Shown here: positions 1 to 7,629 of the stretch, piece by piece
Layout: each line of letters begins with the position of its first letter
Position numbering within the stretch: the stretch's first letter is position 1
DNA from: a virus
Reading direction: 5' to 3' (one strand)
DNA: 64,000 nucleotides
IMG/VR virus record: IMGVR_UViG_3300008111_000005
Coordinates: 40,872 to 104,871 of that record
Notes under the pieces: generated by a model
The model's input: only the letters and a program-made list of their open reading frames with translations
Told to the model about the DNA's origin: nothing
Databases searched by the model: none
Translations under genes and position numbers: made by a program

Positions 1-79
1 AAATCGTATCCATATCATCCGTCACATTCCAACACTGCATAATTTTCTGTTCCAGTAGAAATCGGTCACGCTTTTCCAT
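1..79 (-). CDS. N-terminal part of a small conserved phage protein (runs off the window)
   Basis: An ATG at 79, preceded by a strong AAAGGAG site, opens a frame that begins MEKRDRFLLEQKIM and continues past the left edge; 26 codons are visible. It overlaps the 3' end of the next upstream gene by 14 bases, the tight packing seen everywhere here. The LEQ-x-IMxCWxV opening resembles small conserved proteins of T4-like phages as I remember them; no function is known to me. The rest of the gene lies outside the window. Confidence 0.6.
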   Translation of the reverse strand, partial: MEKRDRFLLEQKIMQCWNVTDDMDTI

Positions 80-326
80 TGTTTTTCTCCTTTGGTAGAT
101 ACACGGTGCCACCACACTCTTCAATAAAAGTAATAAACTCTTCAAGACTTGCTCCTGCAAACAACGCTTTGTCAGGCCACTTCGTCAACCACATAATCTT
201 ATTCCACTGCCACATCTGCCGAATGAAATTGAAACATCCATCGGTATCCTGCCACGGCCAGGTCTTAATCAGTTCCAATGCATGTTCCGTAGGATATCCT
301 TCTTCGTCATCATATTGTATCCGCAA
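66..326 (-). CDS. Conserved hypothetical phage protein, 86 aa
   Basis: A small acidic, tryptophan-rich protein (seven Trp in 86 residues) with no signal peptide or membrane segment. The frame has no ATG near its 5' end; the best start is a TTG at 326, inside the end of the nucleotidyltransferase gene (17-base overlap), so the start is uncertain. The pattern TEHALELIKTWPWQDTDG followed by a Trp-rich stretch looks like a small conserved family of T4-like phages, but I cannot name it and infer no function. It lies last but one in a run of small genes that continues off the left edge. Confidence 0.6.
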   Translation of the reverse strand: MRIQYDDEEGYPTEHALELIKTWPWQDTDGCFNFIRQMWQWNKIMWLTKWPDKALFAGASLEEFITFIEECGGTVYLPKEKNNGKA

Positions 327-705
327 TTAGTTTTTTAAATTTGGTTGTTGACCAACCGTGGTCACGGTTAATCCAATAGACAGGACAAAATCCCTTACCA
401 GTATAATTCTTGTCTTTATAATCTTCACCAAGAAATCTAATAGAAGGATTGTATAAAATCAATAGCCTCCACAAATCGTGTTCTGTATTATAAGGTACTA
501 TTTCATCAATATATCTAATACCTTGTAATATCTCTGTGCGTTCCTCTACCGATAAAATAGGCTTAATCTTTTCTGGTCGTTCAATAGTAGGGTCTGTATG
601 AAGGAATACCATAAACTTATCACAGTTTGCCTTACACTCCTTGAACATCTTCATATAACCAGGATGTATGATGTCAAAGTTTCCGGCGATTACTCCCAAC
701 CTCAT
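310..705 (-). CDS. Cytidylyltransferase-like nucleotidyltransferase
   Basis: 131 residues, the size of glycerol-3-phosphate cytidylyltransferase (TagD-like) enzymes. Visible family marks: GVIAGNFDIIHPGYMKMF near the N-terminus (the HxGH nucleotide-binding site, here HPGY, with the last His replaced), ERTEIL at mid-protein (the RTEG-like motif) and WSTTKFKKLI at the C-terminus (the ISTT motif). The family transfers a nucleotide to a small phosphorylated substrate; the substrate here cannot be read from sequence, and HPGY instead of HPGH may lower activity. I chose the ATG at 705 over the longer frame because it follows AAGGAGAT by 7 bases and forms an ATGA overlap with the upstream methyltransferase stop. 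Confidence 0.75.
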   Translation of the reverse strand: MRLGVIAGNFDIIHPGYMKMFKECKANCDKFMVFLHTDPTIERPEKIKPILSVEERTEILQGIRYIDEIVPYNTEHDLWRLLILYNPSIRFLGEDYKDKNYTGKGFCPVYWINRDHGWSTTKFKKLIADTI

Positions 706-1313
706 AGATACATCTCCTTGACATAATCCCATACGATAATATTCATTGCGGCACTGACGTTGAACGACCTGAGGACTCCGCGTTGCGGAATACTGACTTT
801 ATAAAAATGTTCGTTGTTCACCACTACTTCTGGAAGTCCGTGACTTTCACTTCCGAACACAAACAACGGACGGTCTACTTCCTCTTTGTAGAGTTGCTTA
901 GTCCGATATGAACCAATCTCTCGACCACCGTGTTCACAGAGTATCACACTATTCCATTTCAGCAAATACTCCAATCGTTCGTTGATTTCGGTATCCGCGT
1001 GTATCGGGTCATCAAACGTATACTGGACGATATTAATATATTTCTCAGCCCCTACTGTGGACCGCTTATCGAATTTCTTTCGTCCAAAGATATAGAAGTT
1101 CTCTGCACCCAATAGACACGCAGACCGAATCATCATTCCGATATTGAGTTCACCCGTAATATTGATACATCCCACGGAGAACCTACGTTGTTCACTAAGC
1201 GTTATAGCAACATTCTGTTCATAGGTATTGGTCTTGTATTCATCTCGAACATTAAAGTGATTACTCGCGGTATCTGCGATAATTTTACTATAATTGACCA
1301 TTGGATTATCCAT
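702..1313 (-). CDS. SpoU/TrmH-family RNA 2'-O-methyltransferase
   Basis: 203 residues with the three SPOUT-fold motifs of the SpoU family in order: NITGELNIGMMIRSACLLGA (motif 1, Asn and Arg), LFVFGSESHGLPE (motif 2) and VSIPQRGVLRSFNVSAAMNI (motif 3, SFNVS, part of the knot that binds S-adenosylmethionine). Known members methylate the ribose 2'-OH of tRNA or rRNA; the phage target is unknown. The start at 1313 overlaps the nuclease stop by 8 bases; a second ATG five codons in is an alternative. The 3' end is translationally coupled (ATGA) to the nucleotidyltransferase. An RNA methyltransferase could protect host or phage RNA during infection, which is inference. Confidence 0.85.
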   Translation of the reverse strand: MDNPMVNYSKIIADTASNHFNVRDEYKTNTYEQNVAITLSEQRRFSVGCINITGELNIGMMIRSACLLGAENFYIFGRKKFDKRSTVGAEKYINIVQYTFDDPIHADTEINERLEYLLKWNSVILCEHGGREIGSYRTKQLYKEEVDRPLFVFGSESHGLPEVVVNNEHFYKVSIPQRGVLRSFNVSAAMNIIVWDYVKEMYL

Positions 1314-2214
1314 TCAACACCTTTGCTTTTTTGATTTTGTAAAATGATTCAGAACAATACGTTTCCTTATCGTTATACACACAATACTTACAACTATCTT
1401 TACTTGGTGTCGCGGTAATCAAATCCGTACGATAGTTTCCTTCACCATCAAAACACTCATTCAAGAACTTTTCAATATGTCCCCATGCACGGTTAACCGA
1501 AGGTTTTCCGTTAGACGGTTCGAAGGTGCTCACACGAGGAATGGGATATGGACTGTTCTCACTAATAATACGCTTGAGAATAATAAACTCCGTCCCAATC
1601 ATTTCGAGTGGAGTATTAAACTTTTCAGAGATGAACTTCTTGTACAACAAAATCTGATTCAGTTTAATATGGTCACTCTTCTGTGCCTGCGTCCATCCAG
1701 ACCGTGAGGTTTTCAAATCAATAATTGTAACCTTGCCCGTCTTTTCATTCTTGGTAATGATATCCACATACCCAATAAAGGTCACACCAGGACGAACTTC
1801 CGTTTCAATAGGATATTCAATACCCGCAAGTACGGTGTCTTTTGACGGGAAAATCTTATTACGATGTTGCTGTACATACGACAGAATCTCACACCCTTGA
1901 TTGTAAAACTCCATTAGGGTTTTCTTATCACACAAGAATACTTTATTCCCGTTTGCATCAACCGTAGTGTTTTCTTGGAACAATGTAATGAACTTTGTTT
2001 TGAGGGGTTCACTGAGGTCCACACTCTTTGCAAGATTGTCCTTACCCGCATATACCGTAGTCTCCAACCATTCTTGGATAACTTCGTGCATGGCAGTACC
2101 GAACACGGTGTTAATTGATGCGTCATCAAATCGGACACCATCAACGTACTTCAACTTCCACGAGAGTGGACAGTTTGCCCACAACGAATACTGCGAGTAG
2201 CTAATCTTATTCAT
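1306..2214 (-). CDS. PD-(D/E)XK exonuclease, Cas4/RecB-like, with C-terminal cysteines
   Basis: 302 residues. The N-terminus ISYSQYSLWANCPLSWKLKY is the entry typical of RecB/Cas4-type PD-(D/E)XK nucleases, and FGTAMHEVIQEWLE supplies the conserved His. The catalytic core is GYVDII about 20 residues before TIIDLKTSR (D...DLK), followed by the QxxLY-type helix NQILLYKKF. The C-terminus contains CKYCVYNDKETYC, which with the early Cys could bind a 4Fe-4S cluster as in AddB/Cas4 proteins. Such nucleases act in end processing and recombination, and several T4-like phages encode one. The start ATG at 2214 overlaps the upstream stop by 4 bases. Confidence 0.85.
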   Translation of the reverse strand: MNKISYSQYSLWANCPLSWKLKYVDGVRFDDASINTVFGTAMHEVIQEWLETTVYAGKDNLAKSVDLSEPLKTKFITLFQENTTVDANGNKVFLCDKKTLMEFYNQGCEILSYVQQHRNKIFPSKDTVLAGIEYPIETEVRPGVTFIGYVDIITKNEKTGKVTIIDLKTSRSGWTQAQKSDHIKLNQILLYKKFISEKFNTPLEMIGTEFIILKRIISENSPYPIPRVSTFEPSNGKPSVNRAWGHIEKFLNECFDGEGNYRTDLITATPSKDSCKYCVYNDKETYCSESFYKIKKAKVLNG

Positions 2215-2447
2215 TCGATACCATCCAAGAGTTTCTGCATAGTTTTCTGTTCACGTTTATCGTAAGAGTTTACGGGCGTTTTATTGTTTGTGTGGTCTAG
2301 TATAACTTGTACAGCATCCTTCACCACTTGTAAATCATTCACTCGAAATTCAAGTGGTCCATGTCCTTCTAACTCAATAAGGATACTCATTTTACCTGTG
2401 AACTTCAAGTTAAGTTCTTTTTCTGATTTAGTTTTCTTCTTCGGCAT
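2211..2447 (-). CDS. Small hypothetical protein, 78 aa
   Basis: The open frame extends further 5', but that part lies over the gene at 2428-2781, so the ATG at 2447 is the likely start (20-base overlap; an ATG two codons earlier is also possible). The protein starts MPKKKTKSEKEL, very basic, then has a predicted beta-rich middle (NLKFTGKMSILIELEG) and a helical end. No family recognised. It sits between a C-terminal zinc-motif protein and the PD-(D/E)XK nuclease and is read with both. Confidence 0.6.
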   Translation of the reverse strand: MPKKKTKSEKELNLKFTGKMSILIELEGHGPLEFRVNDLQVVKDAVQVILDHTNNKTPVNSYDKREQKTMQKLLDGIE

Positions 2448-2781
2448 CGTCATTTCCGTGTGTAAGGTCACCAGGTTTTGCGTGTTCAACACACGATGTA
2501 TAATACCAACCTTTACCTCGTACTTCACCAGGTTTGCCGCAGGTTTCACAAATTTTAACACTTTCATATCCCACTTCACGAATTACTTGATCAAGTTCAT
2601 CATTACCATAATCTGTGTAGATACGAAGTCCTCCAAACTTTTCCTTGACCTGTACAATCTTTACCGTACCTTTAATAGATTCCAGTACATCGTATACACG
2701 ATTAATTAGGCCAGCCCACCCAGCACCAACACTTGCAAGTGCATCTTCTCTGGTATATCCTTTATATTTCACAAATGACAT
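2428..2781 (-). CDS. Conserved phage protein with zinc-finger-like CxxC
   Basis: 117 residues. Contains GAGWAGLINRVYDVL, then QVKEKFGGLRIYTD, then SVKICETCGKPGEVRG and a later single Cys. The combination GW..LI plus VKEKFGGLR plus CExCGxxG is a recurring architecture in phage and plasmid hypothetical proteins; the CxxC with downstream Cys/His may bind zinc. Function unknown. The ATG at 2781, preceded by GAGGAAAC, is preferred to the longer frame, and a promoter-like element lies just upstream (2809-2837), placing this gene first in the unit that runs to the left edge. Confidence 0.75.
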   Translation of the reverse strand: MSFVKYKGYTREDALASVGAGWAGLINRVYDVLESIKGTVKIVQVKEKFGGLRIYTDYGNDELDQVIREVGYESVKICETCGKPGEVRGKGWYYTSCVEHAKPGDLTHGNDDAEEEN

Positions 2782-2808
2782 AGTTTCCTCGTGGGTAGAT
2801 ACATTTAA

Positions 2809-2837
2809 AATATAACAAAAAACCCACTCAAAGTCAA
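2809..2837 (-). promoter_or_regulatory. Sigma70-type promoter overlapping a terminator
   Basis: In the gene sense: TTGACT (2832-2837), a 17-base spacer, TATATT (2809-2814), about 30 bases upstream of the start at 2781. The -35 and spacer lie inside a terminator-like hairpin (2815-2844), so termination of the upstream unit and re-initiation share the same bases. Confidence 0.6.
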
Positions 2838-2844
2838 GTGGGTT
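2815..2844 (-). terminator. Rho-independent terminator
   Basis: In the gene sense, an 8-bp stem AACCCACT/AGTGGGTT with an 8-base loop is followed by an uninterrupted run of T (six bases including the stem end). The hairpin covers the stop codon of the gene ending at 2843. Shape and T-run are those of an intrinsic terminator. Confidence 0.7.
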
Positions 2845-3070
2845 ATGCAATAATATCTATTTTTGAACCTATTGGAAATCTATTATATAACTCCTGTTCC
2901 AGTAATAATATATTATTATCTAAAAATTCTATGCTTGGTGGATTTTCAAAACCTTCGTATATTACGAAATCACCTTTACCAACACTTATGTGAAACATAT
3001 TATTTTCTTGAAGTATAGAATACCAACATCCAGTGTTAGTCGTTCCCTTTTTCTTCCCGTAATGTGTCAT
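2843..3070 (-). CDS. Hypothetical protein, 75 aa
   Basis: A short protein rich in Ile, Leu and Asn with no recognised motif. The C-terminal IGSKIDIIA ends inside a terminator hairpin, so it closes a transcription unit. Its 5' end overlaps the upstream gene by 35 bases, more than usual here; a later start cannot be excluded, but no better in-frame ATG is visible close by. No function is suggested. Confidence 0.5.
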   Translation of the reverse strand: MTHYGKKKGTTNTGCWYSILQENNMFHISVGKGDFVIYEGFENPPSIEFLDNNILLLEQELYNRFPIGSKIDIIA

Positions 3071-3344
3071 ATAATCCCGTTAATTGTGATTCTTTGCTAA
3101 GTATGGCCAGTTTCCATCTTGCTTGGTCTTGGTTCCAATCACCAGTTAACCCAGGAAATAATTCCCAGAATAATCCAGAGGCAAGTAGTTCTGTGTATTC
3201 TTTATCAACATCATCATAACTTGCTGTGTGTGGGAGTCCACTATACTCACAGATGGGTGTACCGAAGGCACGTTCCCAGTTATTTGCGAATGTTTTTTGA
3301 TCTACACTTAATGGTCTTGGGGAGTCACCTTTTCCATTACTCAT
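3036..3344 (-). CDS. Conserved phage protein (GKGDxPRPLS family)
   Basis: 102 residues. The N-terminus MSNGKGDSPRPLSVDQKTF, followed by NNWERAFG, is a signature I recognise from many phage hypothetical proteins (GKGD-x-PRPLS plus a W-x-x-x-FG motif). The remainder is Trp-rich and ends in a charged helix. No biochemical role is known to me. The start has GAGG nine bases upstream and overlaps the dCMP deaminase stop by 8 bases. Confidence 0.75.
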   Translation of the reverse strand: MSNGKGDSPRPLSVDQKTFANNWERAFGTPICEYSGLPHTASYDDVDKEYTELLASGLFWELFPGLTGDWNQDQARWKLAILSKESQLTGLYDTLREEKGND

Positions 3345-3819
3345 AATAAAGTACCTCTACACCTGCTTCACTGAACATAATCATACTTCGTTTAATACTT
3401 TCTTCCCATATTGGGCCCTTTGCTCCATCTTGACTAAAATGCTCAATATAAATTTTCTTAATGCCGGCGTTTATAATTCCACGTGCACAATCTGCACACG
3501 GCATTCCACACGTAAGATACATTGTACAACCTGTTGTAGATACACCAATTCGTGCTGCGTTGTATATCGCATTTCGTTCTGCGTGTTCAAACCAAAAATA
3601 CTTCTCAGGACGTTCTTGCCGTTCAAGAACATCATCGTTAATACCACGAGGAAACGAATTGTATCCAGTAGAAACAATTTCATTATCTTTACCAACAATC
3701 ACCGCACCGATTTGTGTATACTTGTCTTTTGACTTTTGTTTTACATGCCCAGCAATTCCACGAAAATATCTGGCCCAACTCAGGTTAACCATTTTTATAA
3801 TTTCCTCTGTTGTTGTCAT
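3337..3819 (-). CDS. cd: dCMP/deoxycytidylate deaminase
   Basis: 160 residues. Zinc-dependent deaminase motifs are intact: HAERNAIYNAA (HAE, zinc His and proton-shuttle Glu) and CGMPCADCARGII (PCxxC, two zinc Cys). The preceding TQIGAVIVGKDNEIVSTGYN is the usual substrate-pocket region. The enzyme converts dCMP to dUMP, feeding dTMP synthesis; with the dUTPase and ribonucleotide reductase elsewhere in the window it completes a dNTP-supply set. It is translationally coupled to gp62 upstream. Confident from the full motif set and size. Confidence 0.92.
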   Translation of the reverse strand: MTTTEEIIKMVNLSWARYFRGIAGHVKQKSKDKYTQIGAVIVGKDNEIVSTGYNSFPRGINDDVLERQERPEKYFWFEHAERNAIYNAARIGVSTTGCTMYLTCGMPCADCARGIINAGIKKIYIEHFSQDGAKGPIWEESIKRSMIMFSEAGVEVLYYE

Positions 3820-4295
3820 AGTTTAGCCTTCTTGATTACTTTTTCTTCCGTTCCGTACATTTGACACAACTTTCGTAATTCTTCTTTGTTGTGCTTGTAG
3901 TAGATTTCGAGGTAGTCTGTAGCTTCTGCTGCGCTAATGTCATAATGTTTCCTAACCAAGTCAACCATCCACGACTCATATACCGACTCCTTTTTACTCT
4001 TAATGTACTTATTAAACTGTCGCCCTTTCGGAATAACTCGGCTGAAGAAGGCGTAGTGTATATCATTTGGTAATGTGTATTTCTGCATCTCGTTCACGAA
4101 CGGAGATTGATGCGGATTCATACTCAGAAATTTATTGACCATATACACACTGTATGATTTCTTATCAGCATCGGACAATGTATCAAAATAGTCTGGATTC
4201 TGCCCAACATAAATTTGCTCTATGTGGTCAAACAGTCCCTTCGTTTTCGATTGATTCGTTTCCTTCGTCTGTGCTTGTTTCTTCTTCGGTGGCAT
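3816..4295 (-). CDS. 62: Clamp loader small subunit, gp62-like
   Basis: 159 residues. It lines up by eye with T4 gp62 over most of its length: YSVYMVNKFLSMNP (T4 YSKFMVENALSQFP), ASP-rich turn, HYAFFSRVIPKGRQFNKYIK (T4 [20 protein letters not shown]) and a C-terminal helix region RKHYDISAAEATDYL. With gp44 it forms the ATPase that loads the gp45 clamp onto primer ends. The N-terminal Lys/Gln-rich extension is absent from T4. It overlaps the preceding sulfotransferase gene by 68 bases, which is large; no later credible start exists. Co-located with gp44 and gp45, as expected. Confidence 0.82.
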   Translation of the reverse strand: MPPKKKQAQTKETNQSKTKGLFDHIEQIYVGQNPDYFDTLSDADKKSYSVYMVNKFLSMNPHQSPFVNEMQKYTLPNDIHYAFFSRVIPKGRQFNKYIKSKKESVYESWMVDLVRKHYDISAAEATDYLEIYYKHNKEELRKLCQMYGTEEKVIKKAKL

Positions 4296-4974
4296 TGGTT
4301 AGCTCTCGTTTAATTTCTTCTATTACATCACGAAGTTTGTGGGCTTCAATGAAGGGTGTATAATCAATATACGTTGGATTTGAAATTTTGTCAACATCTT
4401 CTTGTGTAAAATCAATCCCCAAACGTTCATTTAACTCTGGTAGATATTCCGTAGATGGTTTCTGCATCATTTCGTGGTCAACCATACTAACGTGTAATCC
4501 AGACTTTAATAAATGTGGTTTAATTACATCGTAATAATATAGAATAGTTTCCAAAATATACTTTAATAAACTTCTGTCAAGTGGAATATTTTCGGGTGTT
4601 TCCAATTGCTCAGTTAAAAACTCTACCAGTGCTGCGTGTTCACCATTACCATTTTCCTGTGCATACGACAATAGTAACCAACTTGCAGCTTGTTGCGTGA
4701 TATCCAATCTTTCGGCCAAAACAATTCTATCAAATGCATGCCACGGAAATGTCTGGTAATCTAATATATTTTTATAACTTGTCAATGTGGTACTGGTAAT
4801 CTTAACAGAAAAATCATCCGTGTTCGTCATCATGTCTAATTTTTCTTCCACGGATTTTACAATCGGACCTTCGGAAAACAATTCCGAATAATCTGTTAAA
4901 TTAAACTTTGTAGAGAAAAGTGTTCCCAACATACTTGAACACGTACGTGGGGTCGAAACAATAGCTACTCTCAT
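4228..4974 (-). CDS. Stf0-like sulfotransferase
   Basis: 248 residues. The N-terminus MRVAIVSTPRTCSSMLG is a PAPS 5'-phosphosulfate loop (TPRxxSSxL), and AERLDITQQAASWLLLSYA matches the 3'-phosphate site of Stf0-type enzymes (R-x-D-x-x-x-Q-A-x-S). Family role: transfer of sulfate from PAPS to a hydroxyl or amine. The substrate is unknown. The ATG at 4974 follows AAGGAG by 7 bases and forms an ATGA overlap with the upstream Mom-like gene; the longer frame is rejected. The C-terminal 25 residues are very acidic (TEEETSTDEGNESIENEG) and are encoded over the start of gp62. One of three such proteins in the window. Confidence 0.75.
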   Translation of the reverse strand: MRVAIVSTPRTCSSMLGTLFSTKFNLTDYSELFSEGPIVKSVEEKLDMMTNTDDFSVKITSTTLTSYKNILDYQTFPWHAFDRIVLAERLDITQQAASWLLLSYAQENGNGEHAALVEFLTEQLETPENIPLDRSLLKYILETILYYYDVIKPHLLKSGLHVSMVDHEMMQKPSTEYLPELNERLGIDFTQEDVDKISNPTYIDYTPFIEAHKLRDVIEEIKRELTNATEEETSTDEGNESIENEGTV

Positions 4975-5798
4975 ACATTCTCCTTCAATTCTACTTTCTG
5001 AGGTTTCCACCCATTATCTACACCTTGAATAACTTCGATGTTTTCCACAACTCCATCGGTAACAGTGACCTTTTGAATCAACTGTACGTATTCTTTAATA
5101 TCGTTATATGGTATGACTGGAATTTTTAAGTTTTTCATCATACGCTTCTTTTCCTTCTTGTCACAGAGAAAATAAATATACCGATGTTTGGCTGTTTCCT
5201 CTTTTCTCCAAAACGTACGACCAATTCGTTTTGCTAGATTCTCCACGGATTTATTACCAAACTTTGCCCCCACTGTTCGTGAGTGCATCCACAATCCTCC
5301 TTCCTCTAAGAGAAGTGAGAAATCAGGCATCAACTTGGAATATCCACATCCCTGATATATCCAATTCGTTGCTCGGTAAATACCACCCGTGTGTGATTGT
5401 TCTGGGTCTGCGTAACTGACCAATACTTTTACTCGTGAATCATTATCTCTCATCCAGTGGAAGGATTGTGCAATAGAATAACTTTCAATATTCTTTCCAT
5501 ACCCATCAAGAATAACCAATCTGGTGAGTTCTAATACTTCGTCTAGTTCTAATCCGTCTACAATACTATCAACCGTTCTATTACTTACAGGATGCCCATA
5601 AGTCATACAACCAATCAACTGTTCGTTTTCACCGGCAAAGAACATATGTTCAGTTTCCTCACGATAAAAAATCCCTAGGGCATATCGTGTGGAACTGAAC
5701 TTATGTGTGTAATGATGCTTTTCGATAAAATCCCGTGCCACAGCTTTACTAATTTCTCTAACTGAGACACGGGACTTATCAACAAACGTTTGTTCCAT
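4971..5798 (-). CDS. Mom-like protein (GNAT-fold DNA-modification family)
   Basis: 275 residues. The core resembles phage Mu Mom relatives: an N-terminal FIEKHHYTHKF, LIGCMTYGHPVS, ELTRLVILDGYGKN, then VLVSYADPEQSHTGGIYRAT followed by NWIYQG. Mu Mom is a GNAT-like enzyme that converts adenine to N6-methylcarbamoyl-adenine, shielding DNA from restriction. Whether this protein modifies DNA is inference; other members of this wide family are uncharacterised. The C-terminal 60 residues (after KEEKKRM-like basic stretch) look like an add-on. A shorter paralogue lies at 12659-13243. Confidence 0.65.
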   Translation of the reverse strand: MEQTFVDKSRVSVREISKAVARDFIEKHHYTHKFSSTRYALGIFYREETEHMFFAGENEQLIGCMTYGHPVSNRTVDSIVDGLELDEVLELTRLVILDGYGKNIESYSIAQSFHWMRDNDSRVKVLVSYADPEQSHTGGIYRATNWIYQGCGYSKLMPDFSLLLEEGGLWMHSRTVGAKFGNKSVENLAKRIGRTFWRKEETAKHRYIYFLCDKKEKKRMMKNLKIPVIPYNDIKEYVQLIQKVTVTDGVVENIEVIQGVDNGWKPQKVELKENV

Positions 5799-5801
5799 AT
5801 A

Positions 5802-6389
5802 TTACTTGATGTCCTGTACCTTATCACAGATTTTATATTTCAACGCTTCCTGCGGAGCTAACCACACATCCTGCGGTGGAAGAAGTCGTTCACGAACAAC
5901 CTTTTCTGCCAATCCAGTACACTTCTTGTAATGATTAATCATACGAATCGTAGTCAACTCAAACTCACGCATCGTTGCGATGAGTTCGTGCTCCTTACCT
6001 ACCTGTCCCCACGACCACTGATGTGAGAGAATACTCGTATTCGGCGTAATGATACGATGTCCCTTCTCACCAGAAATGAATGTTAACAACCCAGCCGATG
6101 CGATACATCCAAGACCAATCGTACGAACAGGGATTGCACTACCTCGCATTACGTCAATAATAGCGAATGCAGCTGACAAGTCACCACCATAACTGGTAAT
6201 CATCAATGTAAGATGGTCATGCTTCTTACTTTTCTGAATGTTTGAATCTAGTATCCACGTAACGACATCTTTTGCTACATTGGTATTAAACTCATCACAC
6301 AAGTAATAAATTCCAGCATCTCGCATAGTTGTTACTGGTGCTGCTGGTGCCGATACAATTGGTGCTACTGCGTTAGTAGTTTTTGACAT
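5802..6389 (-). CDS. clpP: ClpP-family serine protease
   Basis: 195 residues, normal ClpP size. Catalytic triad visible: Ser in GCIASAGLLTF, His in ILSHQWSWG and Asp in LPPQDVWLAPQEAL; TSYGGDLSAAFAIIDVM is the usual oxyanion/helix region. Host ClpP forms a barrel with an AAA+ unfoldase; a phage copy may join host ClpX/ClpA or act in head maturation. No AAA+ Clp partner is visible in the window. The N-terminal 25 residues are Ala/Pro/Val-rich and probably flexible. It sits between a zinc-ribbon protein and the Mom-like gene, overlapping neither. Confidence 0.9.
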   Translation of the reverse strand: MSKTTNAVAPIVSAPAAPVTTMRDAGIYYLCDEFNTNVAKDVVTWILDSNIQKSKKHDHLTLMITSYGGDLSAAFAIIDVMRGSAIPVRTIGLGCIASAGLLTFISGEKGHRIITPNTSILSHQWSWGQVGKEHELIATMREFELTTIRMINHYKKCTGLAEKVVRERLLPPQDVWLAPQEALKYKICDKVQDIK

Positions 6390-6390
6390 A

Positions 6391-6708
6391 TTACTTCTCT
6401 AAAATGAGTGAGGGCTTGCTCGGAGCCTTTTCCACTTCGGTTGCTGCTTCCTCTTCCATTCCCTTGGGAATTACAGGAAGAAATGACTTATTAATATGAC
6501 CACATGCATTACACGAAAAGGTAGGAATGGGTACAATTGCTTCCTTACCAGTTGGTGAAATAAGTGCAGACATCCGCTTCATCAACATCACTTGTTCAAA
6601 GGTGTAATTACCACAACGTTCACAGGAAACATCGTCTGCCTTTGACAAATCCACATTCAACTGCGGCTGTTGCGGTGGTGGTCCACCAAATCGGTTATTC
6701 TTTGACAT
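6391..6708 (-). CDS. Zinc-ribbon protein, conserved in T4-like phages
   Basis: 105 residues. Two CxxC knuckles 40 residues apart (VSCERCGNYTF and FSCNACGHINKSF) form a likely zinc ribbon around a hydrophobic segment containing SALISPTGKEAIVPIP. Pro/Gln-rich N-terminus and Glu/Ala/Lys C-terminal tail are probably disordered. I recognise the pattern from T4-like marine phages but know no function. It lies between gp44 and ClpP, so a role with replication or late transcription factors is possible but unsupported. Confidence 0.7.
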   Translation of the reverse strand: MSKNNRFGGPPPQQPQLNVDLSKADDVSCERCGNYTFEQVMLMKRMSALISPTGKEAIVPIPTFSCNACGHINKSFLPVIPKGMEEEAATEVEKAPSKPSLILEK

Positions 6709-6714
6709 AATTCC

Positions 6715-7629
6715 TCAACCATTTAAAATGTTATACAACGCTGCTACAAAATTAATTTCCTTATCTACTACAAAACTATCACGATACTGTCCCTCTGCGA
6801 TTTCTCGGATAGTATGTGGTACTTTTGCCGGTGCGTAATCAGTTACCTTATCAAAGAGTAATCTATACAGTTCAGCAAAATCCTTTACATTACTATCTGC
6901 CACAATCTGTCTTATTTCATTAACCTTATCTTTCAATGGAAGATTACTCATCAAGACATCTAACACCTTCAACTTGTAATCCCCAGCGATTACTTCCTCA
7001 ACGTTGAGTTCCAGTCTACCGCCACTTGTTTGATTTTGCGAAGTATTAATAATCCGGCGAATGTCTGGGTAATATGCGTTAACCAGGGTTGCGATAACAG
7101 ACTTATCAAATCCAACATGTTCCTTCTCCAAAATTTTCATTAAGTGAACTGCCACCTCTTTTTTAGATGGTGGGGTCAACTTGAATACTTGTGCTCTACT
7201 AATCAGAGGATCAATAATACGTTCCACATAATTACAGGTCAAGATGAAACGAGTATTCTTACTGAACACTTCCATCAAGTTACGAAGTGCTGCCTGTGCC
7301 TGTGGGGTAATGTAATCCGCCTCGTCGAGTACGATAATCTTCAAGGGTTTAAAACTCATTGTTGCTGCGAAGTTCTTAATCTTAGTACGAATCGTATCTA
7401 CGGAGTTTTCATCCGATGCATTGATAAACAAGTAATCACAATCAATATTCTTGACCAGAATCTTTGCTGCGGTAGTCTTACCAGTACCAGCTGTACCGCA
7501 GAAGAGTAGATGCGGTACATCTTGCTCTGCGATAAATTGAGTTAATTTGTTCTTTACGTGTTCGTTACCAATGTAATTCTCCAACGTATCAGGCCGGTAG
7601 CGTTCTGCCCAGATTGTATTATCAATCAT
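6715..7629 (-). CDS. 44: Clamp loader large subunit gp44 (AAA+ ATPase)
   Basis: 304 residues. Walker A GTAGTGKTTAAK, Walker B IIVLDEADYITPQAQ, sensor 1 FILTCNYVERIID and the arginine-finger SRC-like motif PLISRAQVFKL are all present, in the order of clamp loaders. The start MIDNTIWAERYRPDTLENYI is the canonical N-terminus of replication-factor-C-like subunits. With gp62 it loads gp45. Coupled by TAATG to the DUF4338 gene upstream. Confident. Confidence 0.95.
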   Translation of the reverse strand: MIDNTIWAERYRPDTLENYIGNEHVKNKLTQFIAEQDVPHLLFCGTAGTGKTTAAKILVKNIDCDYLFINASDENSVDTIRTKIKNFAATMSFKPLKIIVLDEADYITPQAQAALRNLMEVFSKNTRFILTCNYVERIIDPLISRAQVFKLTPPSKKEVAVHLMKILEKEHVGFDKSVIATLVNAYYPDIRRIINTSQNQTSGGRLELNVEEVIAGDYKLKVLDVLMSNLPLKDKVNEIRQIVADSNVKDFAELYRLLFDKVTDYAPAKVPHTIREIAEGQYRDSFVVDKEINFVAALYNILNG

